Source of the DNA: Roseinatronobacter bogoriensis DSM 18756
GTDB taxonomy: Bacteria; Pseudomonadota; Alphaproteobacteria; Rhodobacterales; Rhodobacteraceae
DNA length: 64,000 nucleotides
Reading direction: 5' to 3'
Assembly (NCBI RefSeq): GCF_004366635.1
Contig: NZ_SORN01000004.1
Coordinates: 214,371 to 278,370, forward strand
Positions 42,577 to 51,321 of the stretch are shown one piece after another. Numbering within the stretch: position 1 is the first letter of the stretch; the number at the start of each line of letters is the position of its first letter. A program made the translations under genes and the position numbers. Under the pieces are notes generated by a model. That model saw only the letters and a program-made list of their open reading frames with translations. It did not search any database and was not told the DNA's origin.

Positions 42577-42605
42577 TGGTGCCGTGTGTGGCTCTCACGG
42601 CACCA
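42577..42605 (-). terminator. Terminator after rpoD
   Basis: A perfect 10-bp stem (42577-42586 with 42596-42605), nine-base loop, followed on the minus strand by TTATTT. It begins ten bases after the rpoD stop. Confidence 0.8.
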
Positions 42606-42614
42606 ATATGTAGA

Positions 42615-44609
42615 TCACTGATCCAGAAAGCTGCGCAATTTGCGCGAGCGGGACGGGTGCTTGAGCTTTCGCAGTGCTTTCGCCTCGATCTGTCTGATTC
42701 GTTCGCGGGTCACGCTGAATTGCTGGCCCACTTCTTCCAGCGTGTGATCTGTGTTCATACCAATCCCAAAGCGCATACGTAAAACACGCTCTTCGCGTGG
42801 TGTCAGCGAGGACAGGACGCGCGTTGTTGTTTCGCGCAGGTTGTCCTGAATGGCGGAATCAAGCGGCAAAAGCGCGTTCTTGTCCTCGATGAAATCGCCA
42901 AGCTGGCTGTCCTCCTCGTCACCGATGGGCGTTTCCAGCGAGATTGGCTCTTTGGCGATTTTCATCACCTTGCGCACTTTATCCAGTGGCATTTGTAGCT
43001 TTTCAGCCAATTCCTCAGAGGTTGGTTCGCGGCCAATTTCATGCAGCATCTGCCGCCCTGTGCGCACCAGCTTGTTGATCGTTTCGATCATATGAACCGG
43101 AATGCGGATCGTGCGGGCCTGGTCTGCGATCGAGCGGGTAATCGCCTGCCGGATCCACCACGTCGCATAGGTGCTGAACTTGTAGCCGCGACGGTATTCG
43201 AACTTGTCGACCGCCTTCATCAGGCCGATATTGCCTTCCTGAATTAGGTCAAGAAACTGAAGCCCACGATTGGTGTATTTCTTTGCTATCGAGATCACCA
43301 GACGCAGGTTTGCTTCGATCATTTCCTTCTTGGCCTGGCGGGCTTCTTTTTCGCCTTTCTGCACTTGTCCGACAAAGCGGCGGAATTCGTTTATGTCGAC
43401 GCCAACATACTGGCCAACCTGCGCCATATCAGAGCGCAATTCCTCAACCTTGTCGCGAGAGCGATCCATCAAGGCCTGCCAGCCGCGACCAGGTTTGTCA
43501 GTCATGCGGTCGCACCATGTCGGGTCCAGTTCAGACCCGCGATAGGCGTCGATGAACTCGCGCCGGTTGATGCGCGCCTGATCGGCCAGCTTCACCATGG
43601 CGCTGTCGATTGACATGATCCGCTTGTTGATCCCGTAAAGCTGGTCAACCAGCGCTTCAATGCGGTTGTTATGCAGGTGAAGCGAATTCACCAATTCCAC
43701 AATTTCCGCCCGAAGTTTTTGATATTGCTGTTCCTGCGCTTCGGTGAAGCGGCCTTCTTCCAGCAAGGTCGCATTCATGCGCTGTTCCTGCATCTCGGAG
43801 AGCAGGTCGAAATCATGTGCGATGCGGTCCAGTGTTTCCAGCACGCGCGGTTTCAAGGCCGCTTCCATAGCCGCCAGAGAGAGGTTTGACTGATCGTCAT
43901 CCTCATCATCATCATCCGCCTTCTGGATCGGGTTTCCATCGGCATCCAGTTCGGGTTCTGAAGCGCGTTCAGGCTTGGCGGCCGGGCTTGCGTTGGCCAG
44001 ACCTTCGGCTACCGGAATGCCATCCTCGTCGCCCTCCAGCGCATTTCCAAAGGTCGCCTCAAGGTCGATGACATCACGCAGCAATACATCTTCGTTCAAC
44101 AGTTCGTCGCGCCAGATGGTAATCGCCTGAAAGGTCAGCGGGCTCTCGCACAAGCCCAGAATCATGGTGTTGCGCCCGGCTTCAATGCGCTTGGCGATTG
44201 CAATCTCACCCTCGCGCGACAGCAACTCGACCGAGCCCATCTCGCGCAGATACATGCGCACAGGGTCGTCTGTGCGATCCAGCTTCTCTTCGCTAGAGCT
44301 TGTCGCCACGGTTACATCGCGCGCGCCACCGATTTCGACGAGTTCCCCGGTTTTCGTTTCCGGTTCTTCGCTGTCGTCATCATCCTCGATGATGTTGATC
44401 CCCATCTCTGATAGCATGGACATCACATCTTCGATCTGTTCCGAGGCAACCTGATCTGGCGGCAACGCCTGATTCAGCTGTTCATAAGTGATAAAGCCGC
44501 GTTCTTTCGCTTGCGCGATCATCTTCTTGATAGAGGCTTGGCTTACAGTTTGCCCCGCTTCATTTTCCTGATCTTCGATGCGTGTGTCGTCAGTGTCTTT
44601 AGCGGCCAT
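42615..44609 (-). CDS. rpoD: Primary RNA polymerase sigma factor RpoD
   Basis: A 664-residue housekeeping sigma-70. Region 1.1 is N-terminal, followed by an acidic insertion (about residues 190-245, with an Asp/Glu-rich run). Region 2 has LDLIQEGNIGLMKAVDKFEYRRGYKFSTYATWWIRQAI. Region 3 follows, and region 4.2 ends with SVTRERIRQIEAKALRKLKHPSRS. All promoter-recognition segments are intact. It lies downstream of dnaG, the order often seen in bacteria, with a 161-base gap that likely holds its own promoter. Confidence 0.98.
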   Translation of the reverse strand: MAAKDTDDTRIEDQENEAGQTVSQASIKKMIAQAKERGFITYEQLNQALPPDQVASEQIEDVMSMLSEMGINIIEDDDDSEEPETKTGELVEIGGARDVTVATSSSEEKLDRTDDPVRMYLREMGSVELLSREGEIAIAKRIEAGRNTMILGLCESPLTFQAITIWRDELLNEDVLLRDVIDLEATFGNALEGDEDGIPVAEGLANASPAAKPERASEPELDADGNPIQKADDDDEDDDQSNLSLAAMEAALKPRVLETLDRIAHDFDLLSEMQEQRMNATLLEEGRFTEAQEQQYQKLRAEIVELVNSLHLHNNRIEALVDQLYGINKRIMSIDSAMVKLADQARINRREFIDAYRGSELDPTWCDRMTDKPGRGWQALMDRSRDKVEELRSDMAQVGQYVGVDINEFRRFVGQVQKGEKEARQAKKEMIEANLRLVISIAKKYTNRGLQFLDLIQEGNIGLMKAVDKFEYRRGYKFSTYATWWIRQAITRSIADQARTIRIPVHMIETINKLVRTGRQMLHEIGREPTSEELAEKLQMPLDKVRKVMKIAKEPISLETPIGDEEDSQLGDFIEDKNALLPLDSAIQDNLRETTTRVLSSLTPREERVLRMRFGIGMNTDHTLEEVGQQFSVTRERIRQIEAKALRKLKHPSRSRKLRSFLDQ

Positions 44610-44770
44610 GGAAGCTCCCGAAACTGCTTGGGCAGGACGTTGAACGAATCAGCGCGACGAATCGCCCAAAACTAAGCCCTGCAAACTGCTATCTAGGCAA
44701 GCGCGAGCCGATTTTCTAGTTCCCGAGTGCATTTTTGCACATTGAAACGTGCGTAGGTGTCATGATTCGG

Positions 44771-46714
44771 TCACTTTTTTCGTTTTACCCAGACTTCTGA
44801 TTCGATCAGGCGCTGCAATTCGCCTGATAATGCCGCGCGGTCTTCGCCCAGATCCGCCGAATCTGACAGGCGCGAACGTTCCGCGCGATTGCGCGTTTCT
44901 GCGGCCTGACGCAGCCGCCATGTCAGCCCTTCATCAGCCAGATCGGCCAGATCCTCTGTCGCTTCGCGCAATTCAAGGGCGACACCGCGACGGGAAAACA
45001 GTTTCGCAAATTCTTCTTCAAGGCATTTGCGTGCCAAATCGCCATCGTTGCGGTTTCGGACTGGTGGCGCAATCGCAACATGCCCCAGTTCCAATATTCG
45101 TGTTGCTTCTGCCAGTGCTGGATCGGGCAAAATCTGTAACAGATCATCTGATTGCCGCTCAGGCAGCATCAACAGGGCCTGACGCAGTGTTTCATGGCCA
45201 GCGGTGCGCATCTCTGCGCGTTCCAGATCACTCATGAAGTGTTCCAGCAGGGCAGGGTGGACAAGCAGGATTGCCAGAATAATTTCCTCGCGCATCCGTT
45301 CAGCGATATCGGCACCTTCGCCATTGGCCAGAAGTGTCGCGCGCGTTGCTTGCAGCGCATGTGCCGGGGGGGCGGTAAATCCGGGTCCACTGCGTCCCTT
45401 TGGGAACCAAGGCGTCTGGCGACTGCGCTGTGGCTTGAAGAATGCGTGTTGCAGGCGGCGCAAGTCTTCGGCGTAATGGCCGCGCAGGCTTTTGTTGGTG
45501 ATCTTGTCCAAGGCTGCGCGCAGCCGATCATCAAGTCCCGCGCGCCGTTCCGGACTGTCGAAAACCTGTCCCTCCGTTTCTCGTTGCCACAGAAGTTTGA
45601 CCAATGGCACTGCGCCTTTGATCAACTTGTGCATCGCGCCAGTGCCTCCTGTGCGCAATACATCATCAGGGTCCATCTTTTCGGGCAACAGGCAGAACCG
45701 CAAGGATTGCTCGGGGCCAAGCAGCGGCAGTGCCAGATCCATAAGCCGATAGCCCGCGCGCAATCCGGCCTGATCGCCATCCAGCGCGATGACGGGTTCG
45801 GGTGAGATGCGCCAGATCATGCGCAGCTGGTCTTCGGTTATCGCTGTTCCCAAGGGGGCGACTGCGGCCTCAAAACCGGCCTCAACCAGCGCGATCACGT
45901 CCATATAGCCTTCGGCGACGATCAGGGGCGTGTCTTTGCCCGATGCCGCCCGCGCAGGCCCGGCATTGTAGAGCGAACGGCCCTTGTCAAACAAAGGCGT
46001 TTCGGGTGAGTTCAGATATTTTGCGCGTGCGTTGGGATCCATTGCGCGCCCGCCAAAGGCAATGCAGCGCCCGCGCGTGTCGCGGATCGGAAAGATGATG
46101 CGCCCGCGAAACCGGTCATAAGGTTTGCCGCCGTCATCCGGGGCAATCGCCAGACCGGCCTCGATAATCTTGTCAGGGCTGACCCCCGCGCCAGTCAGAT
46201 GTGCCCAAAGTGCTTGCCGTGCATCGGGGGCGAAACCAATCTCGAAACGTTCAAGCGCTTTCTGATCCAGTCCGCGCCCGCGCAAATAGTCACGCGCAGC
46301 CGTTGCGGCGCTGGAATTTAGCTGTGTTTTGAAAAAACGGGTCGCGCCTTCCATCACCTCGGCCAATTCGCCCAAGCGGTCGGCCTTCGCAGCGGCTTGA
46401 GGGTCGCGGGCCGGCATTGTCATGCCCGCCTCTCGCGCCATGACCTCGACCGCTTCCATAAAACCCATATTCTCTGTTTCGCACAGAAAATTCAGGGTGT
46501 CGCCTTTGGCATGACAGCCAAAGCAGTAATAAAACCCTTTGCGATCATCGACATGAAAGGACGCGGATTTTTCCTGATGGAACGGGCAGGGCGCCCAGTA
46601 ATCGCCCTTGGCCTGGTTTGATTTGCGCATGTCCCATGTGACCTTGCGCCCAACGATGGACGAGATCGAAACTCGGCTACGTAATTCATCCAGAAAACCG
46701 GGGGGCAGACTCAT
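44771..46714 (-). CDS. dnaG: DNA primase
   Basis: A 647-residue primase. The N-terminal CHC2 zinc finger has ligands C43, H46, C64 and C67. The TOPRIM core has VAEGYMDVIAL and ALDGDQAGLRA. A less conserved C-terminal helicase-binding domain follows. It makes RNA primers at replication forks. It diverges from the msrB gene and precedes rpoD. Confidence 0.97.
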   Translation of the reverse strand: MSLPPGFLDELRSRVSISSIVGRKVTWDMRKSNQAKGDYWAPCPFHQEKSASFHVDDRKGFYYCFGCHAKGDTLNFLCETENMGFMEAVEVMAREAGMTMPARDPQAAAKADRLGELAEVMEGATRFFKTQLNSSAATAARDYLRGRGLDQKALERFEIGFAPDARQALWAHLTGAGVSPDKIIEAGLAIAPDDGGKPYDRFRGRIIFPIRDTRGRCIAFGGRAMDPNARAKYLNSPETPLFDKGRSLYNAGPARAASGKDTPLIVAEGYMDVIALVEAGFEAAVAPLGTAITEDQLRMIWRISPEPVIALDGDQAGLRAGYRLMDLALPLLGPEQSLRFCLLPEKMDPDDVLRTGGTGAMHKLIKGAVPLVKLLWQRETEGQVFDSPERRAGLDDRLRAALDKITNKSLRGHYAEDLRRLQHAFFKPQRSRQTPWFPKGRSGPGFTAPPAHALQATRATLLANGEGADIAERMREEIILAILLVHPALLEHFMSDLERAEMRTAGHETLRQALLMLPERQSDDLLQILPDPALAEATRILELGHVAIAPPVRNRNDGDLARKCLEEEFAKLFSRRGVALELREATEDLADLADEGLTWRLRQAAETRNRAERSRLSDSADLGEDRAALSGELQRLIESEVWVKRKK

Positions 46715-46830
46715 GCCTAGTATAATGACAGATCACAGAGGCTTGTTGAAGCGGTGATCATGCTTTGCGGTAATTGTTGAAACCAAGTCAGCGCCCTATG
46801 CGTATCAGGACCACATTGAAGGAGAAGAGC

Positions 46831-47355
46831 ATGATGAAGCGACGGTCATTTCTGCTGACAACCGGGCTTGCCTTGATCGGATCAAGGGGGTTTGCGTCCA
46901 ACACAGACTTTCCCTTTACCCTGACTGATGAGCAATGGCGTGCGCGCCTGACCCCGGCGCAATATGCTGTTCTGCGCGACCATGCCACCGAAGCCGCCTT
47001 TACGAATACGCTGATGGGCGAGCGCTCTCCCTTATTGGACGAGGCGCGCGTGGGCACGTATAATTGTGCAGGATGTGGTCATGCCCTCTACCGCTCAGAA
47101 ACGAAATATGACAGCCGGACAGGCTGGCCAAGTTTCTGGGATGCGATTGAGGGGGCTGTGGGCACACAAATCGACAGAACCCTGTTTTTCATGGTCCGTA
47201 CGGAAGTGCATTGCGCCAATTGTGGTGGCCATCAGGGGCATATCTTTGATGATGGTCCGGCCCCCACAGGAAAGCGACATTGTATCAATGGGTTGGCGAT
47301 GACCTTTACCCCCGACGCAACAGGAGAGATTGAGGGGCATCCGGTTTCTGCTTGA
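46831..47355 (+). CDS. msrB: Secreted peptide-methionine (R)-S-oxide reductase
   Basis: A 174-residue MsrB. Residues 1-23 form a signal with twin Arg (MMKRRSFLLTTGLALIGSRGFA), suggesting Tat export. The two zinc CxxC pairs (CAGCG and CANCGG) and the catalytic-Cys segment RHCINGLAMTF are intact; the usual family text here is R-Y/F-C-x-N-S-A-S, so NGLAM is a variant. The start at 46831 follows AAGGAGAAGAG. It probably repairs oxidised methionine in periplasmic proteins. No msrA gene is adjacent. Confidence 0.9.
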   Translation: MMKRRSFLLTTGLALIGSRGFASNTDFPFTLTDEQWRARLTPAQYAVLRDHATEAAFTNTLMGERSPLLDEARVGTYNCAGCGHALYRSETKYDSRTGWPSFWDAIEGAVGTQIDRTLFFMVRTEVHCANCGGHQGHIFDDGPAPTGKRHCINGLAMTFTPDATGEIEGHPVSA

Positions 47356-47402
47356 AGCAAGTGTGATCTTTCGGGGTTTGGGTTTCCAGCCCGACCCTCT
47401 AT

Positions 47403-47900
47403 ATGAGCAGCATGACTGAAAAAGCGTTCGAATGGATCAAGGGCTTGTTTGCGCCCGCCCCACCGCAGCCAACCCGACCCGAGATGACGGGCGAGCTTGC
47501 CGTGGCTGCATTGCTGGTGCGCGCAGCGCGGGCCAACGACGACTACAACAAGTTGCAGATCGCCGCGATTGATGACGTCCTGTCGCGGCGTTTCGGACTT
47601 GGGCCTTGGGATGTGTCCGCGATGCGCGCCAAGGCAGAGGCACTGGAAGCGACGATAGGTGACAGCGTCCACCTGACACGCGCGATAAAGGATGCCATCG
47701 TCTACGAGGAGCGCCCCGAATACCTGTGCGACCTGTGGCGAGTCATTCTGGCCGATGGCAAGCGCCATGAACAGGAAGACGGGTTGATGCGGCTTGTGTC
47801 CAACCTGCTGGGGCTGCGCGACCGCGATTCAGCCCATGCGCGCCAGCGAGTGCAAGCGCGCATGGACCAGGTGCAAGATCAAAGCCCCTTGGCGCGGTAA
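47403..47900 (+). CDS. TerB-like protein
   Basis: A 165-residue soluble helical protein. ELAVAALLVRAARANDDYNKLQIAAIDDVLSRRFGL and LWRVILADGKRHEQEDGLMRLVSNLLGL follow the two-repeat TerB/DjlA-N pattern, with acidic residues that bind metal in TerB. Despite the 'tellurite resistance' family name, stand-alone copies have no known role. The 3' end overlaps gdh by 22 bases in a convergent arrangement. The start could be 47412. Confidence 0.8.
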   Translation: MSSMTEKAFEWIKGLFAPAPPQPTRPEMTGELAVAALLVRAARANDDYNKLQIAAIDDVLSRRFGLGPWDVSAMRAKAEALEATIGDSVHLTRAIKDAIVYEERPEYLCDLWRVILADGKRHEQEDGLMRLVSNLLGLRDRDSAHARQRVQARMDQVQDQSPLAR

Positions 47901-49309
47901 CTGGCCGCCACGCGTTCTATAGCTACAATGAAAGCAGCGGTGCGCAAATCCTTCACATCAGAGCGGCGGTGCCATTCTTCGGAAATGGACTGATAGGCCG
48001 TGCGCATGGTGTCATCCAGCCCCGAACGGACAAGTTGCAACTCATCCGCGCCCTGCAGATAGCGGCGCTTGAAATCTGGCGACAATTCCCATCCCAGATT
48101 TTTGTCGGCAGACAAGCGCTCCAGTTCGCGCACCAAAGTCATGGCATGGGCTTCTTCATTGCGCCGCTGCATCCGGCCAAAGCGGATATGGCTAAGGTTC
48201 TTGACCCATTCGAAATAGGACACGGTCACACCGCCCGCATTCGCGTAGAGGTCGGGGATGATGACAGTTCCTTTCTCGCGCAGGATGTCGTCGGCATTGG
48301 CCGTTATCGGACCATTTGCCGCTTCGATGATAAGCGGTGCGGCAATGCGTTCGGCATTGTTGATGTTGATCACACCTTCCAGCGCTGCCGGAATCAGGAT
48401 GTCGCATTCTGCTTCCAGCATTGCGGCGCCATCGGCGACATATTCGCCCCCCTCAAAACCTTTGACCCCGCCATGCTGCGCGATCCAGTCGCGCAGCGCA
48501 TCCGGGTCCAGCCCGTTGGGGTTGCTGATGGCACCGTCGCGTTCGATGATCGCGGTGATGATTGCGTCATCTTCATCGCGCAGGAATTTGGATGCGTGAT
48601 AGCCCACATTTCCAAGGCCCTGAACAATGATGCGTTTACCTGCAAGGCCGCCCGTCAGGCCAGTTTTGGCAACATCTTCCGGATGGCGGAAAAACTCTTG
48701 CAGTGCGTATTGCACGCCGCGCCCCGTCGCCTCGACACGGCCCTTTATCCCGCCGGAATTCAGTGGCTTGCCCGTCACACAGGCGCGCGCGTTGATGTCG
48801 GTCGTGTTCATCCGGGCATATTGGTCGGCAATCCATGCCATCTCGCGCTCTCCGGTGCCCATGTCGGGGGCGGGGACATTCTGCGCCGGATGGATCAGGT
48901 CGCGCTTGGCCAGTTCATAGGCAAAGCGACGAGTGATCTGCTCCAGCTCATGTTCTTCATAATTTCGTGGGTCAATGCACAGACCACCCTTGGCACCGCC
49001 AAAGGGCGTTTCAACCAGCGCACATTTATAGGTCATCAGCGCGGCCAGTGCCTCGACCTCGTTCTGGTGGACTTCCGGCGCGTAGCGAATGCCGCCTTTG
49101 ACGGGTTCCATATGTTCAGAGTGTACTGAACGATAGCCAACAAATGTCTCGATCTTGCCGCGCAGCCGGACCCCGAAGCGCACCGTGTAAGTTGAATTGC
49201 AGATCTGGATTTTCGCGGCAAGCCCCGGTGGCAGATCCAGATGCGATACCGCACGGCGGAACATCAGATCAACATTTTCGCGAAAACCAGGCTCTTTGGT
49301 GTCCAGCAT
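47879..49309 (-). CDS. Glutamate dehydrogenase (Glu/Leu/Phe/Val family)
   Basis: A 476-residue enzyme interconverting glutamate and 2-oxoglutarate plus ammonia. The catalytic-Lys segment is TPFGGAKGGLCIDP, and the dinucleotide-binding block is VQGLGNVGYHASKFL. The start at 49309 is set by GGGAGAA seven bases upstream; the frame extends 20 codons further. Cofactor preference (NAD or NADP) is not certain from sequence. It links nitrogen metabolism to the 2-oxoglutarate step encoded at 34-38 kb. Confidence 0.93.
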   Translation of the reverse strand: MLDTKEPGFRENVDLMFRRAVSHLDLPPGLAAKIQICNSTYTVRFGVRLRGKIETFVGYRSVHSEHMEPVKGGIRYAPEVHQNEVEALAALMTYKCALVETPFGGAKGGLCIDPRNYEEHELEQITRRFAYELAKRDLIHPAQNVPAPDMGTGEREMAWIADQYARMNTTDINARACVTGKPLNSGGIKGRVEATGRGVQYALQEFFRHPEDVAKTGLTGGLAGKRIIVQGLGNVGYHASKFLRDEDDAIITAIIERDGAISNPNGLDPDALRDWIAQHGGVKGFEGGEYVADGAAMLEAECDILIPAALEGVININNAERIAAPLIIEAANGPITANADDILREKGTVIIPDLYANAGGVTVSYFEWVKNLSHIRFGRMQRRNEEAHAMTLVRELERLSADKNLGWELSPDFKRRYLQGADELQLVRSGLDDTMRTAYQSISEEWHRRSDVKDLRTAAFIVAIERVAASYRAKGL

Positions 49310-49446
49310 AGTGTATTCTCCCATTTTCTCAGGGCAGCGCCGGTAATCTGTCTGCGCAGCCCCGATCACATGATAGCAATTTGCCTTGCCAATGATATGG
49401 CGATTTTCAATTCTTTGGCGTTAAGCTGAAGGAGGTCCTGATCCAA

Positions 49447-49463
49447 GGCGCGATAACCGCGCC
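49447..49463 (-). terminator. Short GC hairpin after the TetR gene
   Basis: GGCGCG-ATAAC-CGCGCC, six-base stem and five-base loop, just downstream of the TetR gene. There is no T-run, so it is only a possible terminator. Confidence 0.35.
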
Positions 49464-49468
49464 AGATG

Positions 49469-50056
49469 TCACCCGCCGACCGCCTTCTTGACCATCCGCC
49501 AGTAAATTTCTTCCACAGCATCAAGGCTAAGTCGCCCACCTTCGCGAAACCATGTATTCACGCCGGTCAGCATCGCAATAAGCGCAAAGGCTGCCAGCTT
49601 TGTGTCCGGCAGATCAAACAGGCGCTCTGCCTTGCCACGGGCAAGGATGCCTTCCAGATGCGCTTCATACTGCCTGCGCATTGCTTCGATCCGCTCGAAA
49701 TTCTTGGGCTCCAGATTGCGCAACTCCATATAGGCAATGAAAACCGCATCGCTGCGCGCACGGTGAAAACGGATGTGAAACCGCGTGAATTGTTGCAACT
49801 CTGCAAGAGGGGATTGGACATCGGGCAATGCTGCCAGTTCCGACAATAGGTCTTGCATATGGTTCTGCATCAGATCGAACAGCAAGGACTGCTTGTCGGG
49901 CGTGTACAGATACAGCGTGCCCGCCTGCACCCCAACTTCGGACGCGATCTGACGCATCGAAACGGCCGCATAGCCATGCCGCGCAAACAGCCGCAATGCA
50001 GCGCTGCGTATCCGCGGGCCTGTCACATCAGCAGAGGAATTCTTCTTGCGCGCCAT
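49469..50056 (-). CDS. TetR-family transcriptional regulator
   Basis: A 195-residue regulator with the N-terminal HTH AALRLFARHGYAAVSMRQIASEVGVQAGTLYLYTPDKQSL and a helical ligand-binding C-terminus. The start at 50056 gives the standard TetR beginning with a basic MARKKN; the frame continues upstream from a GTG. The regulated gene is not obvious. The lipoprotein gene diverges 97 bases away. Confidence 0.88.
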   Translation of the reverse strand: MARKKNSSADVTGPRIRSAALRLFARHGYAAVSMRQIASEVGVQAGTLYLYTPDKQSLLFDLMQNHMQDLLSELAALPDVQSPLAELQQFTRFHIRFHRARSDAVFIAYMELRNLEPKNFERIEAMRRQYEAHLEGILARGKAERLFDLPDTKLAAFALIAMLTGVNTWFREGGRLSLDAVEEIYWRMVKKAVGG

Positions 50057-50153
50057 CGGGGGTATTTGCCCCTGAAACATGGCCGGACGCAAGCCCGCTT
50101 GCGCCCAAGGCGTCACTCGGGCTATCTTGCGCCCAACTGGTGTCGGGGATGCG

Positions 50154-50468
50154 ATGTATCAGGTTTTGTTTCATCAGCGTCTGCAATCAGGACGCCTTGT
50201 CTGGCTTGCGCCTTTGGTGTTGGCGGCGTGCTTTGCACCAACTGACCTGCCACCCCGTCAGGCGGATATGCAGGGGGCCAGCCCGGAGCTTTTACCGCTA
50301 TCGTCCATCTTGGCGCAGGTTGAGGATGGACCAAATACCGCACGTTTGACCGACCCTCCTGACGGACGGGTTTCCGCATTGCAGGCGCGTGCGGCGCAAT
50401 TGCGCGGAACGGTTATCGCACCAGACCAGCGCGAGCGGATGCTACTGTCTGACCAAACTATGCGCTGA
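50154..50468 (+). CDS. Small predicted lipoprotein
   Basis: A 104-residue protein with a signal sequence and lipobox (WLAPLVLAAC), then a Pro/Gln-rich mature part without recognisable domain. The start at 50154 gives a usual-length lipoprotein signal; the frame extends 25 codons further upstream. It overlaps the convergent DUF3445 gene by 27 bases. Function unknown. Confidence 0.65.
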   Translation: MYQVLFHQRLQSGRLVWLAPLVLAACFAPTDLPPRQADMQGASPELLPLSSILAQVEDGPNTARLTDPPDGRVSALQARAAQLRGTVIAPDQRERMLLSDQTMR

Positions 50469-51245
50469 GGTTTCGATTCCCTCCAACGCGATGCGTTGCT
50501 CTTCCGTCAAGCTGTCACGGCTGACCTGTGCAGTATGGATCGAAAAGACCACGGCGCCGGTTCTGGGCAATTTCAGCAAACACTGCCGTTCTGACCGGAT
50601 ATAGGCACCGCCGTCGCGTTTTTCCTTCGGGGCAAATTCCGGCTGCGGCTGATACAGGGCAGGGTTGGTGTAGCGCAGGACATTGGCGCGCCACAGGGGT
50701 TGTTCAGGGCGCATGGCGTCGAACATGCGCTGCACCCGCGCGCCCATCTGCGTATCATAGCTGTCTACGGGTACATGTATGCGCATCAGGGGTTTACCCA
50801 GCTTTTCGGACAGGGTCCAGCTGGATGGAAAGCACAGGACTGCCCCTGTCAGAACATGCTCGGATGCCTCTTTCGGTTTTTGAAGCAGACAGAAATCGGC
50901 CTGTAACAAATGCCCAATAGTCCACAGCGGGCGTGTCTTATCCAGCGCCACGGTCTGTCCATCCGGGCGCAGGATATGATCGCCGCGAATCTCGAACCCC
51001 AACGCGGGCAGATCGCGCAAAATTTCATCCAGCAATTCCAGCGCTGCCGGTTCGGCCTCTGGCTGGGTTGCCAGAACATCAGCGCTGCGCGCCGCCAGCA
51101 GGGCTGCGCGCTCGGCCATTTGTTCTGCATAGACTTCATCGCATAACAGCCAATCGGCACGGTCCAGCGGCATAATACCGGGCAGCCGCCGGCCGGCGGG
51201 GGTGGTCCAGGGGGAGAATGGTAAACTTGAGTGCAGGATCGTCAT
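50442..51245 (-). CDS. DUF3445 family protein (HODM-like heme-dependent N-demethylase)
   Basis: A 267-residue protein with the family blocks ADFCLLQK, VLCFPSSWTLSEKLGKPLMRIHVPV and RSERQCLLKLPRTGAVVFSIHT. Characterised relatives are heme-dependent oxidative N-demethylases acting on methylamines such as dimethylamine, with partner reductase subunits. No such partner genes are adjacent here, so activity on methylamines is only a possibility. Confidence 0.82.
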   Translation of the reverse strand: MTILHSSLPFSPWTTPAGRRLPGIMPLDRADWLLCDEVYAEQMAERAALLAARSADVLATQPEAEPAALELLDEILRDLPALGFEIRGDHILRPDGQTVALDKTRPLWTIGHLLQADFCLLQKPKEASEHVLTGAVLCFPSSWTLSEKLGKPLMRIHVPVDSYDTQMGARVQRMFDAMRPEQPLWRANVLRYTNPALYQPQPEFAPKEKRDGGAYIRSERQCLLKLPRTGAVVFSIHTAQVSRDSLTEEQRIALEGIETSAHSLVRQ

Positions 51246-51321
51246 GCCACAGTGCTAGGCCGCAGTTGATGGCGCGTCAATTACATCTTGCGGGGTGGAA
51301 AATCCGCGATACGCTTGGTCC

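Noticed and set aside
47969..49129. 386-codon frame antisense to glutamate dehydrogenase
   Set aside because: Mirror of a conserved enzyme, with no start signal or recognisable protein motif.
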